A DNA stretch of 64,000 nt from Pipra filicauda (taxonomy: Eukaryota; Chordata; Aves; Passeriformes; Pipridae), in the NCBI RefSeq assembly GCF_003945595.2, contig NW_024104320.1, positions 1,843,365-1,907,364 on the forward strand. Reading direction: 5' to 3'. Made by a program: the position numbers and the translations under genes. Below are positions 48,701 to 61,256 of this stretch, piece by piece. Under the pieces are notes generated by a model. That model was given only the letters and a program-made list of their open reading frames with translations, searched no databases and was not told the DNA's origin. The number at the start of each line of letters is the position of its first letter. Positions within the stretch are counted from its first letter, which is position 1.

Positions 48701-51214
48701 ATGCATTATCCTGTTCTGGAGGATAAAGGGGGCTAACAATACACATGTGGGCAGACTTAGTCACTTGGTCTCAGGGCTAGAGAACAGGTTAATAGAGATG
48801 TAACCTCCAAGTCTTTGCTCCCACCGGTGATTTCAATATAATAGCACTTAATTGGAGGACTCAGATCCCATCATTTCTGCTGAAAGTGTGGGTACCACCA
48901 GGGACAAGTGCTTGTGCATGGGTATGCAGAACGCATACTGAAAAGTGAGTAACTCACTTTAGAGAATGAAAAACTAAAAATGCATTGATCTTTGTGTCAT
49001 TAAAAATTGCTCTTTTTTTTTTTTTTTTTTTAAATCAGCATGTCCAGAAATAGTAGTTCCTAAGTCATATTAAACACTTAAAAACATTTAGTCTGAGCCA
49101 ACCAACTGCAATAAGACAAGCAACTAAACAAACCTTTTGTGGCCCTTTAAAATATTTTTGGGTCTTTTGGGGTATGTTAGGTCTGTGTGGGAGCACTTTA
49201 AAACATTCAGAAAGACAGAGAGTTTTATTGACAGATGAAACCTGAGTTTTGCACTGTGTTGCTCTGGCCACAGAGAGAGTGTGACTGGAGGACATGCGTG
49301 GGATCAACTCTTATATAAAGAGCAGCACAAAATCTATGTACAAATTCAGTGGTGCACTGGGCCTAATGCAATTTTCTGCACATGTATTTTAGAATATTTG
49401 CAAACAAAACCAGCTGATACAGGTGATGGTGCTGGGAATACTGGTGGAAGATAATGATTGTTTCAGGCAGCATTAAAAGCACAGATTTCTTATTTTAGAA
49501 TAGAAATCCACCAACAGACCTTACACTGTTGCCACACAGCTGAGCACACACCTCACTCCAGTGAGCACTGCATACACAATAAGTAAATATGTCATTATAA
49601 GACACCTGCCGCAAACCACAAGAAAGTAATGTGAAAGAAGCTTAGAAGTGAGATGCATATGAAACAGTTTGAGGAAATGCATGTACCTGCAGTCTCTTTG
49701 TGCTGGGGAACCCACCTTGTCCTTTACAGGGTGTCAGATGATGGGTGGATCCAGTTCTGATGGATCATCTATAGACTGGGTTGGAGGTATCTATGGTGCC
49801 TTGTAGGATTTCATTCTTGGCGTCTCAGTGCTTTGGCCACTACTGTCAGTCTGTTAGTTTTTGGGCAGAAATGCTCTAATTTTAAGAAGTCTGTTGATAG
49901 GAGTCAACTGTGGCACTCAGGTTATGTAAATCCTGCTGAATAGAGAGAAAACTTTGCATAAAAACCAGATGGAAAAGACTCAGATAAAAAATTATGTTTG
50001 CTGTTTTTCAGTAAACACTGTTTCTTAATGGAAGACATTCTGGAATGATTCTGTTGGGAAAATTCTTTGGCAGTGGCGGATGACAAGAGACCGATTACAT
50101 GCTCTGCAGCACTAGGAAACTCATCTCTTCTCTCTCTGTTTTGATTAAAAATATAGACTTTTCTTTGCTTCTGTTTTTGTAAACACATATATAGGGTGCA
50201 CTTCATAAAAACTGTGTACAGCAAGATGTACTTTCCCAAAGATCATTATTTCCCCCTGAAATTTCTTACAGACTATCTGAAGGTTGCTGTTTCTATGTGA
50301 TATATTTTACCTCAGTTGTAAATAAACCCTGTAGCTGTAGCCCTGATGGTCTGCAGGTCTTCCCCTTTGGTCTTATAAAGGGAATACCTTTTTTGTCATA
50401 TAGTCCCCCACTTTAGGACTCAAAGACCAAGACACCATTGTCTTGTACCATTTGATTTCATTTAAATCTGTGGGAATTGGATGTGAAGTGCAGCTTCTTG
50501 CTGGTCAGCACTGGAAGGGATGCAATCAGATCTAATCAGAAAATAGGAATTAAGGGAAGTGTATGAGAGGCAGAAGGAATCTTGTCACAGAGAGCAGAAA
50601 GAATTACAAAAACATGTCTTTTTTTCTTTTTTAACATGACAGGAATGTCAGCAGATCCCTGTAATTCTACTGCTTCATGTCTGAAAGGAAAATCCAGTGT
50701 TTGAGTCGTAATCACTTCCAGTCACATTGAAAACTCAAAACGGGGGGATTTTTCTGAGAGTATAAGTTTGAAGATTTTCAAAGAGAAAGATATGAGGGAG
50801 AAGTACACCAAGATCCTATGAAAACCCCACTTTCTGACCTCTAAATAACTTCAGGTTGGTGAAATTGTTCCATGGTAATAATGAGAAATCTTGGGAAAAG
50901 ATCAGCACTCATTTGTGCTGCACATGGAAACAAAAACAGACCTGGGGCAGTGTTGATGATCAGGCAATGATTTGTCCAAAGTGACAGGTAAAGTGATGCA
51001 TTTTGGCATGATTTAATATGCAATGTTACCTTGTTGATAAAAGGATCAAGACTCTGCTGTGGGAGGTATTATGAAGTTCTGTAGGAAACTGGGATTTACA
51101 TACAGGCAAAACACAATGGATGAAAGAGTTCAGCAAAGGCATGGTGGGAATATGAAACTGTGCAGTTACTGCTCCAACATCATGTTTGCTCAGTACATTA
51201 GGCAAAGAAAGGGT
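48701..51214. other. Non-coding stretch with a T run
   Basis: A 20-nt T run lies at 49013-49032. No interspersed repeat, exon or RNA gene was recognised in the rest. Confidence 0.4.
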
Positions 51215-52144
51215 GAGAGAAGCTGGAAATGCTGGCAGCCGGTCACCAGTGGTGTTCCTCAGGGGTCTGTGTTGGGTCCAGTCCTGTTTAATATCTTTAT
51301 TGATGATTTAGATGAGGGGATTGAGTCCATCATCAGCAAATTTGCTGATGACACCAAACTGGGAGGGAGTGTCGACCTGCTGGAAGGCAGGAGGGCTCTG
51401 CAGAGGGATCTGGATAGACTTGAGAGATGGGCTGATTCCAATGGGATGAAGTTCAATAAAGCCAAGTGCCGGGTCCTGCACTTTGGCCACAACAACCTCC
51501 TGCAGCGCTACAGGCTGGGCACAGAGTGGCTGGAAAGCAGCCAGGCAGAAAGGGACCTGGGGGTACTAATTGACAGGAAGCTCAACATGAGCCAACAGTG
51601 TGCCCAGGTGGCCAAGAAGGCCAATGGGCTCTTGTCCTGTATCAAAAATAGCGTGGCCAGCAGGAGCAGGGAAGTGATCCTTCCCCTGTACTCTGCGTTG
51701 GTGAGGCCACACCTTGAGTATTGTGTTCAGTTCTGGGCCCCTCAGTTCAGAAAGGATATTGAGGGGCTGGAGCGGGTCCAGAGAAGAGCAACAAGGCTGG
51801 TGAAGGGACTGGAGCATAAGTCCTATGGGGAGAGGCTGAGGGAGCTGGGGTTGTTTAGCCTGGAGAAGAGGAGGCTCAGAGGTGACCTCATCACCGTCTA
51901 TAACTCCCTGAAGGGAAGTTCCAGCCAGGTGGGGGTTGGTCTCTTCTCTCAGGCACTCAGCAATAGGACAAGGGGGCACGGGCTTAAGCTCCCCCAGGGG
52001 AAATTTAAGTTGGATATCAGGAGAAAATTCTTTACAGAGAGAGTAATCAGGCATTGGAATGGGCTGCCCAGAGAGGTGGTGGATTCACCATCCCTGGAGA
52101 TTTTTAAACGCAGATTGGACATGGCACTGAGTGCCATGATCTAG
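51059..52144 (+). pseudogene. CR1 ORF2 C-terminal fragment (reverse transcriptase end)
   Basis: The 361-codon open frame is a fusion by chance. The first ~52 residues, including the Met, come from flanking DNA; CR1 protein starts near residue 53. After that, [18 protein letters not shown] (about residues 61-78) is reverse transcriptase motif B/4, and FADDTKLGG (about 96-104) is the catalytic motif C with both Asp residues. The thumb and C-terminal region follow: [68 protein letters not shown], and the end [10 protein letters not shown] full CR1 ORF2 product is roughly 900-1000 residues with an N-terminal AP-type endonuclease, absent here. It is not a host gene. Confidence 0.95.
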
Positions 52145-52242
52145 TCAATGGACTGGATTTGGACCAAGGGTTGGACTCGATGATCTCGGAGGTCTTTTCC
52201 AACCCAATCGATTCTATGATTCTATGATTCTATGATTCTATG
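51215..52242 (+). mobile_element. Young 5'-truncated CR1 LINE with 8-mer tail
   Basis: About 1.03 kb of CR1 in plus orientation. It begins inside the reverse transcriptase domain near AGAAGCTGGAAATGCTGGC and runs without a frameshift to the end of ORF2 (TAG at 52142-52144). Then comes the short 3' UTR with GGTTGGACTCGATGATCTCG and GAGGTCTTTTCCAACCC, and a tail of about four ATTCTATG units (52211-52242). The intact frame and perfect tail units mark it as the youngest CR1 in the window. CR1 copies are typically 5'-truncated because reverse transcription starts at the 3' tail and stops early. It lacks the endonuclease and most of the RT domain, so it cannot move by itself. Confidence 0.97.
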
Positions 52243-55200
52243 CTGGGCATCCATCATCTTCAAGGTGGGGGTGACCAGAAGGCTCTTGCAGGTGGAAAAA
52301 CATAGATATGTGCAGAGAATGGGAGAATGAAAAGAACCGGGATTTGGAGGAGGAAACCAGTTGTGGGGTCCTTGTCCTTGACAGTCAGTCCTGGTCTGAA
52401 GGACACGACGGAGTGGATCCGGTGTGTTAGCAAGGAAACAAACTGACAAAATGCTCTGCAAGGAGCAGTTGGGCTCTCAGAACTTAATCTCCTTCTCTTT
52501 TTAAATTCTTTCAATGTGTCTGAGGGCTGTTTCTGTTTGTTTGCTTTTTATTTTTATGATGTGTCAGGATTCAAGGCTTAAATGTATAGTGTTGCAAAAT
52601 TATAGCTTGATCCCAAAGGAAATACCAGGCTGAGACTTCTCCATAGGCTGTGTGTATAGCAGTGAGCAGGAAAACAAGGCTTAAATAGATTTTTTAACAG
52701 CAACAGAATCCCTTTAGACAACTTAGAAACTTTCACCCGAAGTAATTGCACACAGTCAGCTTCTAGCATACTGCAGTCTTTGTTTTAAATCAGAACATCT
52801 TTCTCTATTGTTTTTTAGCCATAAAACTGTCCACAGGTACTTCATTACCTGTACATTTTGTTCTGACTGTTTAATATCCATCAAACTGGTGATTTAAAAT
52901 TGGAAGAACCCATTTTGGACTAGAATTTTTCAGTCAGGAAAAATAATGTAAATAATGTAAAGTACATTTAAGAAAGACATGCTTTTCCAGGATGGAAAGA
53001 CCTTTAAGGTGCTGGGATCTTTTGATGCACAGAATTATAAATGTGGGCTGAATATGGGATATGGAAATTAAGAAATTTTCTGAGTCTGAGGAAAAGAGTT
53101 TTAAAGTTTTTAAAGGTTTTTTAATGGTTTAAATTCAGTGAGACTTGTTCGACTTTGCTGTTTCTGGATGATGTTTCTCAGTGTCCTTGCACCTCTTTTT
53201 CTCTGACCTAATCTTATCCCATATCAATGAACCATGCATAATTAACTTTTTTCCCTAATGGCCTCAGTTAACTACATCAATATCAAAGTCTGGTATTCTC
53301 AAAACTGTTGCCTACTGATACATTGCATACTGCTGCTGGTATTACTGATAGATTCTCTAAACACTGTGGTCTTGTAAGACACCGTTCCCTAAAAGGTCCC
53401 CTTCAACTATCTGTGAAGTTTGGTCACTTCTTACATACCTTTCCCTTGGCTGGTAAATAGAAGGTGTATGGTATGAAAACCCAGCTATCCCTCGTGATGC
53501 TATGACTTTTGTCAGCTTTGCACAGTGCTCTTGTCCCACCTAGCAATTTCCCCTATTAAGTCCAACAGTTTCACATGTCCTATTCAGACAACTTAGCCCG
53601 GAGCTTAAGGAGTGATCCAGTCATTTTCTTGCAGCCCTGAAAAGGATGAGTAGCTGTAGAAAAGCCGTGAGAAGACTGACAGTACCAGTCTGACATTTCT
53701 GTGATGAATGGCTTTCTCCATTCTTGCTAAATCTGTCATTCTGGGACAGAGAAGGTGCCTTCTTGCTCCTGACAGTCAAGGTCTGACCTTGTCCTTCATT
53801 ATTTTGAAAGCCCCAGGTTAGTATTAGTGTGCTTGGCTTAGCTAATAATGTGTAAATCAAATAAACTGCAGTGTATGATTTTTTTCTCTGTTGGATTTCT
53901 TAATTTCTGTCAGTGCAATTGAAGCTTTTGTGGACGTATCTGAGCTCCTGTGTGTGGTGCAGAGGAATTAAGGGCACGATTCGCATCAGCAGGAATGGAA
54001 ATCTCTTGCCAAAGTATCCCACACAGGGTTGGGAGGGAACATCTTGAACACTGCCTCTCTGCTGCTTGAAGAACTCAGAAAAGCAAAAGTGGTTTTACCT
54101 GTTGGAGATCCTGTCACAGGTGCAAGTCAGGGGATACCACACCAGAGCACTGGGAAGACTCCCAGGCAGATGGAGGCAGTGGAGAAAATTAAGAAAACTG
54201 GTCCAACATATACCAAAATGACTAATTCATAAATAATTCATAACTTTAAATCCATACCACAACAAAATGTAAGAACTAAAAGTCACACTAATATCTAGTC
54301 ATCTTTGCCTATAGGGTTCCTCATCTCTGTCTGGAAGGGCACAGGTACCTCCAGACAAGGTTTTGCCTCTGCCAGACAGTCTGGCGTTCAAACTGAAGTG
54401 ATTTGTAGGCAGGTACCAGGGCTCTTCAAATCCTGTTCACCAGCACAAACATCTGTACATGGCTGGGTTCACAGTATGTTTAATGCCTGCTCTTTAAACT
54501 AAATTTAATTAGTTTAAAATTAAACTAATTTAAATAAAAACATGAATGTCATTGTTGAAACAATGTCTCTGTTGTTTCCCTCCCTATTTTCCCTCCCCTG
54601 CTACAGCCTGTGGAAGTTGTGTGAAATGTAGTTTATGAGAGGTACCTGTTGTACTCTGACTCCCACAGGCATACTTTCTATCTCGATTCAACTCTCTGAT
54701 TTTTTCTCCCTAAATTCCCTTATTAAATTCTGTAAACCTTCATTTCATAGAGAGAAATTCCTAAACTTGTTTTGATCTAGAGTTGCTGCTCATTAAGAAT
54801 ACGCATGAACACTAGACTTTTAGGATATACTTTTTCAGCTACATGACAGTAGGAAAGGAAGAGAAAATGTATCTGTGAAGGGAAGAGAAAACAAGGAGTA
54901 GCTCTTCAAATCTACCAGTGATTCCAAGAGCCTTTGTTTTCTTCTCCCGTCATGGAGAGAGCATGGAAAGAAATAAGCAATTTACAAGCATAGTAAAACA
55001 GAGCATTAGTTAGACATGGATAGTTACTGAAGTGACTATTTTCAATTTTTAAATGGAAAACCAAAACATTTTCTTCTGGTTAACATAGTAGAAAAATTAA
55101 ATGTAAGTGGGGATATTGCCAAAAGTTTTATTGCATATTAACCAATGTTATTTTTGGATCACTGTGCAACTGGGCAAAACCCAATTCTTCAATATAGCAG

Positions 55201-58200
55201 CTCAGTAAACAAGTGTTTGGGTTTTTTAATATTTTGATGGCAATAATCTGCCTGATGTTGAGTGCCAGTTCTTCTGAGGATCAAATCGATGGTTAAATTA
55301 TTAAGCAGTAGTGATGGAAAATCTTTCAGGAGTAATTACTTTATCAGTAATAAAAATGAGTGTATAAAGTGTGAAGTGTACATGCTGACACCTTTGTAAT
55401 GGCAACTGCTGCTTTTGGGAGCTCTCTCAGCAGCTATACCATGTTGTACCAGCACAGTTGCTAAAATAATAGCACTCTAACATCCATGGAGGACAATAAG
55501 AAAACCTGGATGAAATGAATTTGGATGTTCTTGTCTATTTTCATACAGCAAGCCTCCCCTCCAGGAAAATACAATTACTCTGGGGGATCTCATAATTACC
55601 TTTTACAGAATCCAAGCCCTTTATCCTTGAAATAGTCCAGGTGGAACTGCAGATTGAGCCTGGGAGATATTACCCATGAATACCAGACCAGTGAGCTGTT
55701 CTGGATATTGCCCTCCTGCTCCATCCTGCCTATTTAAAGGGCATGAGCAGCTGGGCCCATGTTTCCATCCAGAGACTTGTTCTGTATGTATATGTCTCTC
55801 CAGTGTGTTCCTTGCCATCAGTGGAGCATATCCCAGGACTCTTCTAAGCAATGTGCTGTGAGACAGCACCTGTGAGCAGTGTCATCTCTTCCCAGAGAAA
55901 GAAATTTGTGCAATGAGTTCTTGATTTTGGGGATATTTTAGTTTTTTCCTGGCTGGCAGAAATTTTGATGAGAAGATGTGGATTAATTGCTGGTAAAACA
56001 TCTTCCTCTTGCTTCATGCATTTTTGAGGGTTCTTTTTGTCACCAATCCTCTGCCAATACATTTTGAGTCAAATACCTTTGTGGCCTCACCTGATTTCTG
56101 CCTGTGGACCAAAACTTTTTTTTCCTAGGAATGTAATATTTACGTGACTAGATCCTTTAGGATGGTTTATAAGGTGCCTAAGAGATGCTTGACAACAAAC
56201 AGCAGGTCAGAGAGGCTTACCCACTGGTGTCTTTGGACTTTGATTGCTACAAAATCTGCTAAAATTCATTGCAGTTTCCCTGGGAAGTTGTGATCATAAT
56301 TGCTTTGCACTTGGAAAGAGTCTTGGGATAGCTCAGACTCCTTTGAGCCCACCATAGAGTTCTGCTGCCCTTTCTTCCACAAAGATGACTTTTATTTGTC
56401 CCTAAAGAGTGGGATCCATCAACTTCAGTTACTTCAGTTACCATCCAAAGCTTCCTGGTGATGTCAGCTAACATGTTTTGTCTCAGCTAACAGAGTGAAC
56501 ATGGCCATTTCACCTTGATGAAGCTGACAAGCACTAAGTGGTTAAACTGCAGAAACTCCATTTCTGTCACTCATATGTCAGAAATGATAGATTTAGTAGG
56601 AAAAGACCTCCAAGCACTTTCAAGTTGAGGTCTTGGCTGAGCTCAAGTGCTGTAACATGTTGGCTACCCTTGCTAGCATGAATAGGTTTGCAGCTGTATC
56701 TGTTTCTATGTCCATGTATTCTCTTTTCTCCTAGGGGTGTTGGGAACTTGTGCTTTTAAGGTGTATGAGTTTCTGCACATCCCTACCTCCATCGTCAGAC
56801 TGGATCTCATTATCACACAGCCAAACTGCTGCTGCTGCAGGACCTCTGGGAACTGCTTTGCATTTTCTTCTTTAGGTTTTAAAAGAATTTTAGCTCACAG
56901 ATTATTGATTTAACTTGTACATTAGGTGGTCCAAGGTGCTGAGAAAAAGAGACAGATATATATCCACTAAAATGTGCCTTAAGGGGATCTTGAAAGGAAA
57001 AGGGAAATAAGACAACTTAGGTTGTGGTTGTTTTCATCGCAGGCGGCTCTCAGAGCTAGAACAGGGAGAGCTTTATGCTTGGTTTGTATACACTTCAAAA
57101 CCATGGATGCCTCTTGCTGAACCCCTCCTGTAAAGTGATGAGGGAATTCCAAGTTTCACTGCAAAAAATGAAGTTATCTTAAACTGCTAGAGGGCGAGTA
57201 TGAAAGGGTACTTAGAAGTGAACCTACAAAAAGAATTAAACAATGCCATGTTTTCTCTTGGTTTCATGTGTCAGTCTCTCTGTCAGCCCACGCTGTTCTT
57301 GTAACACCTTTATTCCTCTGCCTGGAGGACAAAAACTGACCCATTCACACAAGTGTCAGCAAAATAGTTCAACCAATGTCAAACCTCAGGTTTTCAGTGG
57401 TTCTTTATCCAGCTGCTGCTCCTGCTGTAACAGCAACACCAGCTGCACTATTCTAAGTCTTGTCAGTCCAGACAAAAGAACCTGCATGCAAAACTTGCAG
57501 AGTATTTAGTCACTAATGCTGCTTGTGACCTTGGGTATCTTTGTGTCATCTTGCTCATTCTGTATCAGCAAGCATAGAAAGTATATGATAACAGTATAAA
57601 CCTACAAGAATTGGAGAAACTAATGCAGTCATGGTTTGTGTTCACAACATTCTGAGCTTATAGTGATGTTAGCAGGTGTATGAGGTTTTCTCTTAGTTTG
57701 TATGGATGAGTGAGATTTTTTCCCTTCTCAGTGACTGGCATGGCCCTCAGGGCTTGTCTACTGAGGAGAGTTTCCAGTATGCCTGAAATTATAGCTAGAA
57801 GTGTGGGTACTCTTAGTTTTATTTGACATTCATCTGTTATCTTGAAGTGAACAAGCTGCTAAAGGTCCAGATTTCTGGATAATGACGACTATCCTCACTA
57901 TCTTTGACAAATGTCTTATTGGCATTAAGGAACTGGAGAAGGATCTAACAAAATTGAGTGAAAGGTAAAGAATACAGCAGAGAAGGATAACTGTGGAATA
58001 GTTCAGCTGTGGAAAATAATGTAAACCATGTCTCCTTGATACTTACAGTCAGTTCACATCACCTGACATTACTGTTGGAAGGGCTCTGAAATCACTGCCT
58101 TTTTGTGCAATGACATCCAACAAGACAACAGGAACAGAGGCTCCATCAGGAAGGGCAGTGAGGAACAGACTAGAATGTCCTTTTGCTGCTGTAGAAAACT

Positions 58201-58726
58201 TCAATGCACCCACACTATGAGGAGTTGGGTCTCTGAATCTCAAAAAGAACGTCTTGGGGTTTGAAAAAAGAGAGAAGAGCAGGGAGGAAACAAAAATTAT
58301 AAAATCATGAAGGTGGTGGAAAAATACAGTGAAGAGCTCTTATTTATGAGAACCCACAATATGTGAAGAGCAGAATATTCCTTGAAACTTGTAGGACATC
58401 CATTTGGAACAGATTTAACAATGGTGTGGGGGGTTTATGCACAGTGAGCAGTGAAATTCAGAAATTTGTTTCCATAAAGTGAGGATGTCTGTGATCTGCT
58501 CCTGGTAGAAAAAAAACAAAGAAAAACAAAACAAAGAGGTAAATAAGTACAAAAAGAGTAAAAAGAAGGTTGTCAGTCACTTCTAGCCAGCTGTTAGGAA
58601 CTATGGGACATGGACACTTTCTACCTTTCAGGGTAAGAGCATGTTGTGCAGCCAAGCAGCAGTTGTTTTGGATAATTAAAGGTAACCAATACTAGTAAAT
58701 CAAACAGTGCTTGGTGATTTCCTAAA
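52243..58726. other. Long non-coding stretch, nothing recognised
   Basis: No CR1, LTR or RNA gene was recognised over about 6.5 kb. At 54507-54530 a 10-bp inverted repeat (AATTAGTTTA/TAAACTAATT) lies in A+T-rich sequence. Near 56590-56620 a short block (TTAGTAGGAAAAGACCTCC) resembles an old CR1 3' end but is too short to call. Confidence 0.35.
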
Positions 58727-58857
58727 CACTGAAACTTAATCCTCTATATTGCCAAACTGTTAGCATGATTCCTGGCACACTTTTAGCATGGTCTGCTTAG
58801 CAGGTTCTGAAAGATTTTTGGTTTTATTTTGGATGTTAGCAGAGGCCAGCGACCATT
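58727..58857 (+). repeat. Copy B of an unnamed dispersed repeat
   Basis: This is the partner of 48281-48411, same strand and same length. The best-conserved parts are the first ~17 bp and the last ~22 bp. The sequence continues into TTTTTGGATACAGAACAACCC, which is only weakly similar to what follows copy A. The true element ends are not determined. Confidence 0.5.
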
Positions 58858-59039
58858 TTTGGATACAGAACAACCCTAGAGTGGGTGGTAGGAGTGCCTA
58901 ACAGTGTGGCTATGACCAGACAGCTCTGCTTTACCTCAGGGTAGTTCTAAGAACAAGTGAAGGCACTGTATAACTTACTAGAATAGGTATGACCAGAGTA
59001 TTGGAGATCTCTGGTAAAAATATTACTGCTGACAATGGG

Positions 59040-59766
59040 CTATGGGTGTCATGGAGTTTAGAGCGGTTGTAGTAGGTCTGTTCCTAAATGTATCTATGTC
59101 AGAGACTGAAATGGTTAATGATTTATGCATTCTAGGATCGCCAGAGGACTTTCACAGCCTGAGAAGGGGCAGCTGTTGGCCCATCAAAGCCCATCCCCCT
59201 GCCAATCCTGAAAGGCAGGAAAAACCCTTCTACCATGCCCCTCCCAGGAACTCTGCACAGGCCCAGGAGACATTGGAGGCTCATGACTGGCCCGTGACAC
59301 TATCCATGAATATAATAACTCATAACTTCTTTGAGTGTGTGTACTTCCCTCCCCCACCCCCAACAGATGCAGACCACCACTTCAACTAACAGACATGGAA
59401 GCTGCAACTACCAAGTTTCATCGCTGGACCCCATGGGCAGTGACCATATATATTTTTCCACTCTCATCTTTTCTTTCCCCTACTCTCCCTTACCCTTATC
59501 CTGTCATTCCCTTCCTCTCCCTTATGCATTTTCCCTAAAGGTTATTTTTATACCATATTGCTATAGATGAAAGATATAGATGATAACACCCAAAATGGCA
59601 ACACACCTGTTCACCTTTGAAACAAAATCGTTCTAAAATAACCCCTACAAGTGTATGTTTTCAAACACCAGTCATTCAGTGTCGTTTCACTCTAATCCAC
59701 CCTAAGGGATTTATTAATAAGAACCTGGGTTACCCCTCCCCTTTCTGGGTTGGGTCGTAACAACCT
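59040..59766 (+). mobile_element. Possible LTR-like or retroelement-derived region
   Basis: A G+C-richer left part, a long pyrimidine-rich middle (59460-59540), and a right end reading TTATTAATAAGAACC, GGGTTACCCC and GGGTTGGGTCGTAACA give the feel of an avian LTR, with a TG..CA-type right end. I could not find a matching left end or a target duplication, and no coding remnant is recognisable. The call is tentative. Confidence 0.28.
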
Positions 59767-61094
59767 ACTCTGCTGAAGCAGCCACCCATTGTGTGTGGCA
59801 AGTCAGGGTACAGAGTCTGAGGAATCAGCTATTCATTTCTGGTAATGGCATTTATTTTTGAACTCTGCCCTTGGTTTTAGTTCTGAAGGACTTGGGAACA
59901 AATGCTCTTTTCTGGCCCAGCCCTTGTTCACTGGTTGTGTAACCTCAGCCATATATTTTACTTCCATAGCCAATTTTTGCATCAACACCTTGCCAAGCCA
60001 ACTGTCCCATTTTTCTTGTCTATTTACACAAGAGGATAGTTTTGCACAGCTCTGGTTCAGAGAGCTTATAGGGTAATCAGTTACCAGGCACATGGATTTC
60101 CATTGCACCTGCGCTTCTGGGAACTGCCCAAAGATTCTTGTGTGGAGTCCTATATGCTCATCTCCAACTTTTTCAGTAGCTGTGAATGAACAGCTGTTTC
60201 AAAGTCTGTGTGATTTACGAAGCATGACAACACCATTTGTGCAGGATGACAATTTTAGTGAGGAAACCACTTTGATGGGTCAGCAGGGGGAAGGCAAAAT
60301 TTGAATAAAGTCATAAAAGACTATCTGAGACAAAAGAAATTTTGGAAATGTTTCAACCAAAGAAATAAAAAGATTCTGAGTTCGGATTTCATCTCCTGAC
60401 ACTAGTTTGCAAAACGAATATACATCCAATACTCAAAGAACCATTCAATGTGAAATCTGGCATACAGGAGATGGGTGCTGATATCCTTTGTTTATCTCCC
60501 CTATAATGGCTCATATGAATCAGTTAACAAAAGTTATATTGTGCTCAGTGGTACATGTCAGAGTTTTCAGATGTCAAGCTAAATCTCAGCCTTCCAGAGG
60601 GACTAGAGTACCTTGTGTGCATCAGAAGATGATGAGCAGTTAGTCAGAGTTAATCAGTTAATCAAAGCTACCTTTTAGTAGCTTTGAAAAATTGTATGCG
60701 TTACTTTCACTTTTGGGTAACATGAGAAATGCCATGAAGGATTTTAGTCTTGTAGCTGTTCTACACTTAGAACTGCTGTACCAAATAGAGTCTGAGGTTT
60801 ACTTGGATTGGTTTCCAACCACTGACAGTGGGCAGCATCACATGCCACAGAGTGATGCTGAACAACTTTCCTTCTTCCAGCAGCCAGATGTGGAATAATC
60901 TCCATTTATATCCAACAAACACCACTCAGCTTAAGATGTGAAGAAAGGTACTTCCCTTCCAAAATGTTCAGCATTACCACTCAGGAAGGACTTAAGATAA
61001 TATCATTGTGAAAATTGCCAGATCTTTTTTGATCTATGCTAAATTCCTTCCCTCAAGAAAAATTTTTGCCTTCAGATACCACAATAAAATGTAT
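59767..61094. other. Non-coding stretch, nothing recognised
   Basis: Opposed open frames of up to 91 codons near 59.83-60.30 kb have no recognisable domain. No repeat was seen. Confidence 0.35.
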
Positions 61095-61256
61095 CCTGGA
61101 AAGCAGCATTGTAAAAAAGGTCTTGTGGGCCCTAGTGGACACCAAGTTGAACATGAGCCAGCAGTGTGCCCTTGTGTTAAAGAGGGCTCACAGTGCCCGT
61201 GGCTGCATTAGGCAAAGTATTGCCAGAAGGTCGAGGGAATCTGTGACTCTGTGATC
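61095..61256 (+). mobile_element. CR1 LINE internal ORF2 fragment
   Basis: The plus frame here reads LESSIVKKVLWALVDTKLNM, then SQQCA and SIARRSRE, which lines up with the [28 protein letters not shown] stretch of the 51.2 kb copy. It is an internal slice, lacking both the RT core and the 3' tail. Since CR1 insertions are normally anchored at the 3' end, its 3' part was lost by deletion or rearrangement. Several substitutions, plus a stop after SVTL, show it is old. Confidence 0.85.

Noticed and set aside
49013..49032. T run as the tail of a minus-strand SINE or processed pseudogene
   Set aside because: No recognisable SINE head, gene body or target duplication lies next to it. Treated as simple sequence.
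51259..52137. Minus-strand frames opposite the CR1 ORF2 fragment (for example 162 codons at 51566-52054)
   Set aside because: These are antisense shadows of the conserved CR1 coding strand.
56580..56625. Short block resembling an old CR1 3' end (TTAGTAGGAAAAGACCTCC)
   Set aside because: Too short and without the following conserved blocks, so it cannot be separated from chance.
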